Source: Holothuria scabra (taxonomy: Eukaryota; Echinodermata; Holothuroidea; Aspidochirotida; Holothuriidae). Taken from it: 64,000 bases of DNA. The notes below the pieces were generated by a model. That model had not been told where the DNA came from. It made no database searches and saw only the letters and a list, made by a program, of their open reading frames with translations. Location: assembly GCA_037179385.1 (NCBI GenBank), contig CM074193.1:41448846-41512845 (forward strand). The letters run 5' to 3'. How positions within the stretch are numbered: position 1 is the stretch's first letter; each line of letters starts with the position of its first letter. Both the position numbers and the translations under genes were made by a program. Below, one piece after another: positions 39,501 to 49,826 of the stretch.

Positions 39501-42500
39501 GTTTGAAACCTCCTCCCTTTGTGTTTGTGTCATTGTGTGTTAGTGCACGGCCGCACTCAACTTGGACAACAGGTTAACAAAGAACAGTGTGTTAAAGGTC
39601 CTTCTCTTCGTAATCTTTTTTTTTTTTGGGGGGGGGGGGGGGAGGTATAGGGTGCGAAAGGGAATAGCCTGCTCCTTTTCTTATGTCTCGACCCGCGCGG
39701 AGAATCGTCACTTCCGACCGCAATAGTGAGTAAAATGAAAGTTCAACTCAGGCTCTTGCGTTTCTACTTTTCTCGTTCAATCTAAATTTCATCTCTCTCA
39801 CAAGGACTTCCAAAGGCCGGTATATTCAGTCACCGTCGTGCAGCCGTTGCATCTAAAGCAATGTTATATTTTGACTTAGCTCCTGATGATATATTTTATC
39901 TATGTCTACCGCTCTTCCACTCGGCAGCATTCAGTCTTGGTCTACTGAACGTCATTAATACAGGTAATTCCTTACGCCATTGGTTACCAATATTATGACA
40001 CTGCCAGTAATTTAACTTAGTTTTGAATTTATGTTATCACTACAGGTATATCACCAAGATGCACTTTCTAAGAAGTATCCTTTAAACAAATATCAGACCC
40101 TCTAAACTAAATGTACTCTCCTCAGCACTCAGTTTAATTAATGTGATGCACCATTGTATGGTTTACAAATACCAGTTTTAGTCGAAATATACCAGTTTAA
40201 ATCGACATATACCAGTTTAAATCGGCATTAATCAATTTATCTCTTCAACATATTTGACATCCTGATTTCTTCTCTACAATTCACATGCTCTCCCCATTCG
40301 GATACGGTAATGAATCATTAACCTATCCTGGGCCGGTTATGCAGTGCGTTACCGAATGGAATACACCAAGTGAAAACAGGTATAACCAACACAAATATTG
40401 TTTTTTACCGTAAAGCTTACACCGCTGTTCACAGCTGACAACGCCCCTCTTCATGTGCTTTCCTATAGCACGTAACAAAACTCAACAGAATCGCAGTAGT
40501 CGGCATTCAACAATGTCCAAATAAGTACAAAGTGGTGAAGAGACCGCAGCTGATTGGAAAGAGCATTCGCCTTACTGCGGTTGCGAAATCAGAGTATCAA
40601 ATATGTTAATGAGTGTGTTCCAACTTGAGCACGACCAGGTAATCAGATCCGGTTCAGACCCCGCGCAGGAGATCAATCCGCAAGGGGGGAAGATCCCGTT
40701 CTCAGAACCAGATCCCGAGAGCTTGATCGCCCCTTCGGGTAGAATCAGATCGCAGGCAACCCCCAAAAAGGTGGGAATACAACGGCGGATCAAAATGACC
40801 CGAGTTCAATGACGTACTTCCGGAGCGCAGCTTGTTTGTTACCTCGAAAAAAATATTGTGTGTGCGAAAACTTCACAGTAAACAGCAGCATAGCAGTGTT
40901 TATACCAAATTCCGTATAGTGTTACGTAGACTAAAACGCAAGTGCAAGGCAGAATTGTTTCAACAACCAGTTCCCATACTTTCACCTTTTTGAAGATTGT
41001 TTCAGATCTATTCTGTTTTTTGGCGGCTCTTTCGATATTTACGGTCACACGTCCGTTTTAGTGGAGGAAAATTTTAAAAAGGATACTGTAGCTTATTTCA
41101 GTGTGTTCAAGTAATTTCCAGAGTTCGTTTTGCACCCCGTTGGTGTCTCTCTATTTGTAGTGCAGTGGTCGGTGGTAACTTAAAAATAGGGAAACACATG
41201 GCCAAAAAGAACCAGAAGTAGGATCACGTTTCCACCTAAGTCCATAGCGAATGAAGAAGCTTTATTGGTTCCGTAAGGCTAGGCGTTTTCTACTAAATAT
41301 TAATACAATAGGTTGGCTAGGCCTAAGGCCTACCCATGTAGGCTCTGGATGCCTGTACTATACTAGTACTGCAGTTGTACAAACATGACATGCAAGCGCA
41401 ATTTTAATGACGCAACTTCCTATCGCTTAAACTGGAGGAGGCGATCAGAAATGGGCACACTGTTGCGGTTGATCACAAAAAATCCCTTGTTTAAGCTAGA
41501 GGCAAACAGCGTGATGAAAGGATAGAGTGGGCACACGGACAGTGAGGTAAATAGGTAGGTGTGGCTTTAAACTGGAAGTATGTCAGTTTAAATTGGGTTA
41601 TGCCAATCTGAATGGTGAAATTGGGTTATGCCAGTTTGAATGGGTACATATCAATCAAAATAGGTATATGTCGAACTTGATTGGAGGATGGTTTTTTAAA
41701 TCGATAGGCTATATCATGTCGAATTAAACTGTTATGTGTCGATTTAATTTGGTACATGTCAGTTTTATTAAAGCGGTATTTGTCGGTTCGGCGTAATACG
41801 ATGTCAATTGCTTGGGTACACATGGATCGTGCATTTTGGATTTTGGCCAATTCTGCTTTGCAGGTGGCGCAGCTGCCATTAGAAAGAAATTTTCCGTCAG
41901 AGAGTTCTGGAATGACGTAAGGCGTTACCGGATTACAGTCATTCAATACATTGGCGAAACAGCTCGATACCTGGTACAGGCACCACGTCATGATCAAGAT
42001 GGAGTATATCCACAAGGGTCCATCAAATTTGCTGTCGGCAATGGTCTACCGGCAGATATATGGAGGGAGTTCAAAGAAAGGTTTAACATCAAGCGAATTG
42101 CGGAATTTTATGGAGCCACTGACGGGAATTACTTGCTTATCAATTTCGACGGAAAAGAAGGAACTGTTGGGCGATACACACCCTTACAAGAAGTCAGTTA
42201 AACAAATATATCATTTCTTATTTTAAATTTCACATAAACCATTTCGGAAGATCGCCACTTTCAGAGGAAATTGGGTGTTCTCCAGGTCTGGAGGAAATTT
42301 GCCTGTCCCAACGGTATGAGTATTAATGAGCAATTGTTGTCTACCTCTTTAAAGTCGTCGAATTGTTTAAGGAATGTGTGTATTAGGGTAATAGTTTGTA
42401 CATAAAATCTTAACCACAAGGGACCTTCATCTACGTTTTTTACAAATATAACTGCTGGCACGACCCTCTTGCACCCCTTCATGTGGAAGATGGTGCGCAA

Positions 42501-45500
42501 AACTTGTTGATGCGTGGAGTATAAATTAAGCTGAGGAAAAAGAACGTAGCAAAATTGTTTGATTCCTCAAAATCGTCGTGGTGAATACAAAACATGTCAT
42601 TTTTTTTTGTTCTCTTAGGAACAAAGATTTAAATATGCCTTATTTTCTACCCAAAATCTATAATAATTGCAATGTTGTTTTAAACGTTTATCTCCGTTGA
42701 ATTTGCGCGGTAGGATCGCAATGCATCATGGGAGATATTTGAAAATAACGCCACCAATGCCGAAACGATTCCCACCGAAACCGGCTGTCTTCCTAGGTCT
42801 AAACGGAAACTAGATTTTGCTCTAAATTGCAACTTCGTGATGGGAATCCACAGTCAGTATAACTTTAATTCCACATGGTGTGCAAAAGGGGTGGATAACA
42901 GTAGGTGCCAATCACAGGCGTCGTACCCCCGCAACAACCCCTCCCCACTTGTTGAAAAAGTGTCACAACTTTTTGTTGGAAAATGCATCTTAACACTCTA
43001 AACTGTCGAGATAATATGCGAGGTTAGTTGTCTTTGAAAAATAGTTTTGTAACCCAACTATAGCACGGTAAGTTCAATTTGCTGGGAAAGGCTGTTCTCT
43101 CCCGGGGCTGCCAATTCTCACACACTCAGCTTAAAAGTCAAGTATTTCGGCTTTATTTCAAGCTTTTTTGTTTGGTTCATTGGAACGAAAATTTTGTTGT
43201 AAGCGAAAGCTCGAAATAACTTGCAAGCCCAGTGGCGTAGCTAGGATTTTTTCCAGGGGGGGGCAAAGGTATGAAATTTCCCCAAAACTTTTCCCGGTCA
43301 ATGTGTATGTATTTCATATGAAATATGCAAATTTACAAGTACAACAACATTACCATGTCATTTTGTAATATAACCAGCATTTTAATCTTAAAGTATAACA
43401 TAAAGCAATCGGAAATAACAAAGTTTATTATTTTGGTAAACAATATCTGGTTTATTTGTATGTACTAACGCAGTGGCGTACGCAAGATTTCTCTGAAGGG
43501 GTTTTGTTGGCCACAAAATGTTATTTTGTCATAAAGATTATCTAAGCGGAGCGCCACCATTGGTTGGCGAGGAGCGTAGAGAAAATTTGGAAAAATCAGA
43601 CCCCTTAGTTGGCAGGAAATAGCATTTTCCAGGCTAATACGAAGAATCTAGCCAGTCGCTTTCTTCTTTTGTCGTTTGCAATAAAATGCTCTCTTCAAAA
43701 TATGTTCGCAAACTGCAAAGTGATCAGAGAGTTAAGAGCTAATTTTACCCCAAGTATGTAATTTTGCCCCAAAGACCGAGCGAAGCGCCACCATTAGTTG
43801 GCGCGGAGCGTAAAGAAAATTTTGAAAAATCAGACCCCTCAGATGGTCAAAATAGCGTATTTATGCTTCTTAAGAGAATTTAAACATGCAGTCTTTTTTA
43901 TCGACGCCACCAGCGGGAAACAGGGTCTACCTTTTTAAGTAAAAATTGGAATTTGACAGAATTTGTCTAGGTCTATTTGTAGGAATTAAAAAAAAAAAAT
44001 GGCATCACTGAAAGACCTTGCAGGGGCAATCCTTCCCCTTTGAAAATTTTTGAAAGATTGGTTGTCCTTATAAGCAATCTGGTGCCACATATGCTATCTT
44101 TTGAAGTAAAATCTGTGTTAATAAAGTTAGACTACGTATTTTTTAGAACAAAGAAAAAAATGGCATCTGTGAGGGGGGCATGGCCCAATGGTCTCCCCTT
44201 CGCACGCCACTAAGGAGGCCTAATAGTGGCTCGATCGCACAGGATGTCCTGTGAGAAAAGCAGTATGTTAAGTGTAGAAGGCTACAAGGTACTCATTGTC
44301 CATTTATTGTTGCACTCAAAGTGAGCAGAAAGCTATTTTCCCGAACTAGCTTGTAAGCCTCCAAGGATTATGGTAAGTAACAAAATCTAAGTGTGCCAAC
44401 GGATCCCGTTAATTCTAATTTCTAGATTACCTTTGATCGTTGGCCTTGGATTGTTTCAGCCCAATCCATCGTTATGTACACAGAGTAAAATCGTACAGCT
44501 ACTGCTAGCTTGAAGAACAGGGTTGTCCGACCTTTCGCAGCGGTGGGCCACATGTAATGGTTATAATGGACGAAGGGCCGCATTCTATAGGCCTACTCGT
44601 TTTTTTTTTGTTTTTTTTTTCAATTTTTTCCGACGCCCAAGGCAACAAAATGCAATCATTGTGCGTAGAGAAAACTGATTCATTTTCGTTTTTGATTGAA
44701 CAAATAAATAAATTTTAGCAAAAATTGATGGTATTGGGCAGAATGTTCGGACAAAGTTTTTTTTCATATTCCTCCTGAATCATTCTCAACCCGCCCTTGT
44801 GGATAACACTCCAATGTGGCTAGACATGTAGCAGACATTTGAAATGAATTATTTCATTCAAAAGTAAGCATGCTATAGCGGACGGCGAAGCCTAAAGTTG
44901 TCATCAATTAATCTGCTTACTGAATAATTTTGCAATATAGATTATTTTTGACGGGCCGGACGCAACCTTTTCGCGGGCCGGGCCGTGGCCCGCGGGCCGT
45001 AGGTTGGACAACCCTGTTGTAGAAGAACATAACAACCTCGGAGGTCTACGGTAGTGACTTGTCAGTTTTCACATCATTTTACTGAATTACCAAAGTATCA
45101 CCTGAACAACAGCTTTCTGTGCACTGAAATGCACTGATCATAACCCCCGTGCGTATACAAGCACAAGAGAACATTCAATCTGCTACGCGGCGAGGACATT
45201 TCTGTGGAACGCGAATTGGGCCGGTTCATGCGACACTGACGAAATCTGAGTTCATTTGTTGCATGAAAATACGAATTATGTATTAGAAATGTCTCACAAT
45301 TTCTTATTCTAACAAACATTTTGAGAATTTTTTGTGAAATTTTGAAATAATAAGAAGATTCATCAAATTTTCCCATTTTCATAAAATTTCCCCAAAAATT
45401 TTTCCAGGGGGGGCAACTTGCCCCCCCCCCCCCCAGTAGCTACGCCACTGTGCAAGCCCATATTTTTTCTTTATTGGTACACAGAAACTGATCGATAGAC

Positions 45501-48500
45501 TGCAAATAATCGAATGTGACACAGAATCTGCAGAACCCAAGCGAGGGCCCGACGGTCTGTGTATCCCATGCTCTAAAGGTAATTTTGGATTATTTTATTC
45601 ATTTTCACTTCTTTCATTATTCAACATGTGTTAAAAGAATACAATGGAGATTTGGATAGCCTATAAACCATCCTGGGATGTTGGTGGAAGGGGGTGTGGT
45701 TGCGTTCAGCAAAGATTATTCGCATATGTACAATTCCGTATGACTTTCAGTTTGTTTGTAATTACCGTTTACCGTTAACGGATCAAATCTGCTCAGACAA
45801 GTCCAACAACTTTTCCTGCTGTAAACAAGACATAAATGTATACGGACACACTCTCGAATAAATCATTTACTGAAGGTGCCAATCTTATCCAAAGAACCAA
45901 CCTAAAACTATGAAGTAGCTTTGACATTGGTGCTTGCAGCGTTAAAAACAAGACCTCGGCCAAGCGTTTCGAAAAGTGCAATTTGAGTCCAAAATATGTC
46001 GGTGTTGTCTAATTTATGGTGCAGCCAAAAACCTTCGATCAATAACACGCACGGCCTCTTATATTTTAACGCATCTATGGATATGACGTAAACCCATTAC
46101 CATACGCGTAGCGTACACAAAATGCACAGTCATACTCAGTACGCATCTAAGCGTGCATAGCTTACACTTCGCTCTTTTGTGCTCATGTGCTCCATACATC
46201 TAAATAAGCTTTCAATGAACGTGTAACGTGATCGTGTCAGTGTTCCCTAGTTCGCAGCCCATTTTCCCCTGACTCAGACAGCCAGTTCAAATTACGGACA
46301 CAAGAAGCCAGCAGTGGCTAACCCCTGCTATTCCAGTCTGTTCCCAAGACATCAAGGCCAAGTGTTTGGTCATGCAGTGTCCAGGAGGTAGAGCATCCGA
46401 CTGCCTCATAGGGCCCGTTCCACAAATAGTTACGCACAATCTTAAGTATGATTTACTGTTGACTGAAGTATGGGTAATCAAACTTGCGATTGTGCGTAAG
46501 TCTTTGTGGAATGGGCCCCTGGACATTCATGGTTTGATTGTTAGGGCGAGGCATACCATTGTATTTAAAAGTAAAACATACTGCCGTTGTGTGTGATGAG
46601 ACTGCATTAGCAATGGAGTATAGGTCGACCAATCTAGTCCCTCCAAAGTTACTTTGTGATACGACATGCATCACTTTAATTTTTTCAGGGAAAGCTGGGC
46701 TTCTCTTGACCAAAATGGGCAAAAGATTCCCATTTGATGGCTACGTAGGTGACAAGAAGATCACGGAAAAGAAATTGATTCGAGACGTTCTGAGGAAAGG
46801 GGACTCTTACGTGAATACTGGAGACTTGATGCTGATTGACATCGATGGCTATGTGTACTTTAAAGATAGACTCGGGAATACATTTAGGTAATGAGATCCT
46901 GATATACACTCTAAAAACAAAAGTGGGGTGGCAAAATAATATTTTGGTAAAGGGAAGATCGACACAGCGTCGGCCGAAGGCCGACGAGCGATGGCCAAGC
47001 ACGAGAAGCCACATCGGGAGGTTGCGGGTCCTCCTTAAAGAAAAATTTGAACTCTACATACGTGTAAATCCAATTTCCCAACATCTGGGAAACATACGTT
47101 TCCATATTTATAGAAGAATTGTTGATCAAAATATCGTAAATCATCGAAAAAGGGGGAGGGTGTGGGTCAGATGCGCTCCAACATAAACCCTCGCCTGTCT
47201 GATATGACATAAAAACCATATTTAGGTTTCACTACGAAAAAAACATCACCAAGGAACCAATAGAAGTTGAGCATTTTACAAACTATGATTTTTCCTCTAA
47301 TGATAAACTTCTTCTAATTTCATCACAGGTGGAAAGGGGAGAACGTAGCTACTACTGAAGTTGAGCTGGCGCTTCTTGAGAATGTACAGGTCGAATCTGC
47401 TAATGTCTATGGCGTCAAAATTGAAGGTAATAGTTTAATAACATATTTTCATTTCGTCAATATCCATTATTTCGAATATTATTTGGAGTTCTCCATATCA
47501 AAGAGGTATGTGTTTTCTTTATTTTTCTTCTTCTAGGCTATTTTCAAATTTGACTTAAATGTACCTAAGGACATGTAATACAAACTGTCATTTCCTTAAT
47601 CATATCATAAACTCAATATCATCTTTTGTCATCTAACAGGCTTACTTTATAAAGTAACTTTATTTTGTTTAACAGTCGCACTTGGTACAGAAAGAACCCA
47701 TGACTTCAATTGAAAATTACCATTAAATTTAACTTTTAAAACATAATTTGTAAATTACAGTTCAAAACCTCACCTGGTCTGTCAGCTTTCCTGAATGCAT
47801 TTGAGTTGTTGAATAAGTATTTTTCCAAGTTCCTATTTGCAAAACTTGGAACAGAGTTCTTCATACTTGGTTAGCTTATATTTTCAGAAATGCATGCCCG
47901 AACTGAAGGGCAGTTTCACTAAATTTTGTAGATTAAGCTTCTCTTATACTTATCATAAGACGTTCTTCTCCTATAACAAAATCCATGAGCCCTATCTTGG
48001 AGCATACATTTTTATTTGAAATTCATCATTCGAAGCTCAAGATAGGTTGTGTCTCAATAGAAATAAATAAAATTGTTTAACCATGAAACTGTGCATATTT
48101 CAAAACGTCTTTTCCTTTTGCCCGAGGATAATAAATCAATTTCCCACAGATTGACACTATGTCTTTTCGTTGAAACGCCCTGCCGACTCATTTCTTGTAA
48201 TTTTGTAGAAAGTATTTCAGCGCTTTCCTCTTTATTTTATTTGTCTAAGGTAAAGACGGGAGAGCAGGAATGGCTGCTCTGATACTTCAGAATAAAGAAA
48301 ACTTAGACTGCCCTGGTATGTTTCGCCACATCACAGCACGTTTGCCGAGTTACGCATGTCCAAAGTTCATCCGCGTCAAGGTGTCACTGGAAGTGACGGG
48401 GACTTTCAAGCTCCGAAAAGCAAATCTGATTAAGGAAGGTTTCGACCCAAGACGCATCTCTGAGCCATTGTATTACATGAACGAAAAAGAAAAAACATAT

Positions 48501-48557
48501 TCAATATTAAATGAGGCTTCTTTTAACGACATTCTGTCTGGTAGTATCAGATTATAA
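33103..48557 (+). CDS. SLC27A: Fatty-acid transport protein / very-long-chain acyl-CoA synthetase (SLC27A family), 8 coding exons
   Basis: Coding exons 33103-33598, 36343-36564, 39805-39963, 41864-42192, 45485-45578, 46689-46887, 47329-47426 and 48250-48557 join with matching phases to 1,905 nt: 634 residues plus stop, the usual FATP length. The N-terminus has one hydrophobic segment (about residues 5-30). The AMP-binding loop is YLFTSGTTG-LPKAG (about 232-244); YIGE and EFYGATDGN follow; the FATP signature reads [23 protein letters not shown] (split, about 490-512), with Asn497 where family members usually have Asp (GDTFR). The C-terminus has DGRAGMAAL, LPSYACPKFIR and TGTFKLRK. Known role of the family: ATP-dependent CoA activation of long and very long fatty acids coupled to uptake, at ER, peroxisome or plasma membrane. 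Wording of the C-terminal half is closer to vertebrate FATP2/3/6 than FATP1/4; the exact orthology is open. Confidence 0.93.
33599..36342 (+). other. SLC27A intron 1
   Basis: GT-AG intron of 2.7 kb. Apart from the SINE at 35916-36070 I see only AT-rich sequence with no supported exon. Confidence 0.8.
35916..36070 (+). mobile_element. 5'-truncated SINE with perfect 10-bp target duplication
   Basis: Begins inside the family body (aacctactgccgttgtgc), runs through agcaatgaagtagggaaaac, cagtgagccacaactg and actgggccgtaaaactccat, and ends in a (CTAACT)n tail. It is flanked by ggaagcaagg at 35906-35915 and 36071-36080. It defines the 3' boundary and tail type of the family shared with 689-780 and 3028-3312. 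Confidence 0.9.
36343..36564 (+). CDS. SLC27A: SLC27A coding exon 2
   Basis: Acceptor tatccacag|aagaag; reads EEELLEALKEIKQEL... to YLFTSGTT with the glycine codon split at acaacag|gtataa. It supplies the first half of the P-loop-like AMP-binding motif. Phase 1 in and out. Confidence 0.92.
36725..36905 (+). repeat. Dispersed repeat, partner at 54170-54345 (-)
   Basis: The blocks aacagattttgcaagaaa, ttgaaatattttcgaaattatgcaa, cccattcaagt-aa, gtcgtcgtcaaat and attatagctt-cgg occur in the same order in the reverse complement of 54170-54345. Both copies are open in the same frame over about 40 codons (MKYFRNYA...), so a decayed coding segment is possible, but no family is recognised. It lies in SLC27A intron 2. 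Confidence 0.75.
36906..39804 (+). other. Remainder of SLC27A intron 2
   Basis: No exon supported. A C/G-rich ggggggggggggggg tract lies at about 39629-39642. Frames such as 38012-38293 contain a hydrophobic run but no domain and are not conserved with the FATP family. Confidence 0.5.
39805..39963 (+). CDS. SLC27A: SLC27A coding exon 3
   Basis: Acceptor tctcacaag|gacttcc; reads GLPKAGIFSHRRAVASKAMLY, then YLCLPLFHSAAF, a conserved acyl-CoA synthetase segment. Ends ttaatacag|gtaatt. Phase 1 in and out. Confidence 0.92.
40155..40245 (-). repeat. Minisatellite, short array (about 20-bp unit)
   Basis: Three to four diverged units of ataccagtttaaatcgacat; the reverse complement, atgtcgatttaaactggtat, matches the units at 41575-41800 and 49565-49826. 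In SLC27A intron 3. Confidence 0.7.
41575..41800 (+). repeat. Minisatellite, diverged array (about 20-bp unit)
   Basis: About ten degenerate units of the form ggtatatgtcgaattaaatt (e.g. ggtatatgtcgaacttga, gttatgtgtcgatttaat, ggtacatgtcagttttat). It ends about 60 bp before exon 4, inside intron 3. Confidence 0.75.
41864..42192 (+). CDS. SLC27A: SLC27A coding exon 4
   Basis: Acceptor ctttgcag|gtggcg; reads KKFSVREFWNDVRRY, TVIQYIGETARYLV, GNGLPADIW and AEFYGATDGN. The donor is gaa|gtcagt, weaker than the others, but it is the only one that joins in frame with exon 5 and keeps the family alignment (VGRYTPLQE-KLIDRLQ). Ends in phase 0. Confidence 0.88.
42193..43229 (+). other. SLC27A intron 4, left part
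   Basis: No exon or named element recognised. Contains the start of ordinary intron sequence up to the hAT-like insertion at 43230. Confidence 0.5.
43230..45450 (+). mobile_element. hAT-like non-autonomous element (i), 2.2 kb, TSD TGCAAGCC
   Basis: The left end CAGTGGCGTAGCTAGG (43230) is inverted at the right end (gctacgccactg, to 45450). The flanking tgcaagcc repeats are at 43222-43229 and 45451-45458, perfect 8 bp. The CAG...CTG termini with an 8-bp duplication are typical of the hAT superfamily. G/C homopolymers lie just inside both ends. No transposase frame is visible. It contains a second pair of related ends (43473 and about 44211) and a nested 499-bp element. It sits in SLC27A intron 4 and ends 34 bp before exon 5. 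Confidence 0.88.
44518..45016 (+). mobile_element. Nested hAT-like MITE, 499 bp
   Basis: The termini CAGGGTTGTCCGACCT and the inverted aggttggacaaccctg are 15/16 identical. Flanks ttgaagaa (44510-44517) and ttgtagaa (45017-45024) match at 7 of 8, consistent with a hAT target duplication. It interrupts element (i); the equivalent place in element (iii) near 52130-52190 lacks it, so this insertion is the younger event. GC-rich ends (gggccgggccgtggcccgcgggcc). Confidence 0.85.
45485..45578 (+). CDS. SLC27A: SLC27A coding exon 5
   Basis: Acceptor attggtacacag|aaactg; reads KLIDRLQIIECDTESAEPKR then GPDGLCIPCSK. Ends ctaaag|gtaatt, phase 1. The acceptor lies 34 bp downstream of the end of an inserted hAT-like element (43230-45450), so most of the normal branch-point region has been replaced by element sequence. 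Confidence 0.9.
46370..46645 (+). mobile_element. tRNA-derived SINE interrupted by a MITE
   Basis: The A-box-like head ggaggtagagcatccgactgcctc (46384-46407) is separated by the 46411-46518 insertion from the degraded B-box region (atggtttgattgttagggcg) and the body actgccgttgtgtgtgatgagactgc...agcaatggagtatagg (46580-46623). The body matches the SINE core at 56124-56172. In SLC27A intron 5, just upstream of exon 6. Confidence 0.75.
46411..46518. mobile_element. 108-bp MITE with 31-bp terminal inverted repeats
   Basis: The arm gggcccgttccacaaatagttacgcacaatc pairs with gattgtgcgtaagtctttgtggaatgggccc, with three mismatches in 31; the short centre is AT-rich. I see no clear target duplication. 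It splits the tRNA-like head of the host SINE. Confidence 0.88.
46689..46887 (+). CDS. SLC27A: SLC27A coding exon 6
   Basis: Acceptor aattttttcag|ggaaag; reads [55 protein letters not shown]. Contains the TGD and FKDR motifs of the synthetase C-domain hinge. Ends acatttag|gtaatg in phase 2. Confidence 0.92.
47329..47426 (+). CDS. SLC27A: SLC27A coding exon 7
   Basis: Acceptor tcatcacag|gtggaa; reads [18 protein letters not shown] then NVYGVKIE. This is the heart of the FATP signature. Ends attgaag|gtaata, phase 1. Confidence 0.92.
47427..48249 (+). other. SLC27A intron 7
   Basis: AT-rich GT-AG intron without recognised repeats or exons. Confidence 0.7.
48250..48557 (+). CDS. SLC27A: SLC27A coding exon 8 (terminal)
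   Basis: Acceptor tttgtctaag|gtaaag; reads GKDGRAGMAALILQNKENLD, LPSYACPKFIRVKV, TGTFKLRKANLIKEGFDPRR and the family-typical Leu-ending C-terminus, then TAA. Confidence 0.93.
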
Positions 48558-49564
48558 TGGAAATAGTCCTACGTTATTGCCACCGTTGCTTTTATGAAGT
48601 GACCCACGTATTTTTGCCAAGGTTGAATTTTTGAACATCACTCTAAATAATAATTGATAATCTTAGTCCAGTGCTATCTAAATTTGGTGAAAAAGAATTC
48701 AGATTATTACCTTTTTGCACACATTGAGTAAAAGTGCCAGGTGTCCGTATGTCGTCATGTGTTAAAGGACACATGTTCGTAAGTTGGTGTGCAGTGAAGT
48801 AATTGCATAAATATTACTGTATTATGTGGTAGTCTGATTATTTTGCAGATAGACTTACGCATTACCATATAAAACTGTAAAATGTCAAGGCGAAACGCAA
48901 GATCGACGGTGACGGTGCAGCGAACGGTTGAATCCGCCGGTCAATAAAAACAAAAAAAGATTATACTTCCCCTTTGGTTTTGAGTTATAAACGCACTTTG
49001 CTTATCTAAATGGCCCCTTAGTCGTTATACTAAGTTGGTGTGAAGTAAAATTATTGCATAAAGATTATGTGCGAAATCCGAGTTGTGTTATACGCATTCT
49101 CACATTTGTATAAGGTAAAACGTTGATGCGGAACGGGTTTTCAACCAGTCTCGACACATACTAGTTGAAATCCACACTTTCATAACTTTGTTAGCATATT
49201 GCATGTTCCGTTTTAAATAAATAAATTTTTACATGTCAACTAAAAGGGAAATATTGCGTTTGTTCAACAAGGAAATTTAAACCTTTTAAAACCAACATTT
49301 ATTGGCAAAGAGTGATAAATAATTACAGTTAAGGCAGACTATGGTAGCCTTTTTTTTCAAGGAATTAGTTTCCCTCAGATAGAAATTCAGTTGTCTGTTG
49401 CCCAAGAATAATTTGTTCACCCAAACTTTCAACATTTCAAAAGATTCAACTCCATAACTCTTCTTTATTGTGCATAATATTTTGAGCAAATGAAGCTATT
49501 GTTGGGGTTTGATGTTGAGATCAAATGACTTGAGCTGTTTAATTTAAATGCTATGTTGGAGCAT
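48558..49564 (+). other. SLC27A 3' UTR and downstream spacer
   Basis: The probable 3' UTR to about 48965, then AT-rich sequence. No further gene seen. A phrase gttggtgtgcagtgaagtaattgcataaatatta (about 48784-48818) is nearly repeated about 250 bp later (49034-49068), a small internal repeat. Confidence 0.5.
48943..48948 (+). promoter_or_regulatory. Candidate polyadenylation signal AATAAA of SLC27A
   Basis: First AATAAA after the stop codon, about 385 bp downstream, followed within a few bases by an A-rich stretch. Others occur near 49217. Assignment is by position only. Confidence 0.45.
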
Positions 49565-49826
49565 TTAACACGCAATAACTCCCTTTTTACATCGGTATGT
49601 GTTCAATTAAACGGCAAGATGGCTATTTAAATTGCAAATTCTTTATTAAAATTGGTATATGTCGAATTAAATTGGTATGTGTCAAATTAAATTGGTATGT
49701 GTCGCTCTAACTTGATATGAATCGATTAACACTGGTATGTGTCTATTTAACTCGATTTATGTAGAATAAAATTGGTATATGTCGAATAAATTGGTATGTG
49801 TCGATTTAAATTGGTATATGTCGAAT
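49565..49826 (+). repeat. Minisatellite, main array (about 20-bp unit)
   Basis: At least nine units of the type ttggtatgtgtcgaattaaa. The array is split by element (ii); remaining units continue at 51431-51475 (gtcgaatgaaattagtatgcc). Related arrays lie at 40155-40245 and 41575-41800. Confidence 0.88.

Noticed and set aside
40545..40670. Another tRNA-like SINE head (agctgattggaaagagcattcgcc, later ccggttcagaccc)
   Set aside because: The boxes are too far apart and no SINE core follows; support is too weak.
46903..47230. Second copy of the CACTCTAAAAA MITE
   Set aside because: Only one terminus (tacactctaaaaac at 46905) is present and no matching inverted end or arm was found.
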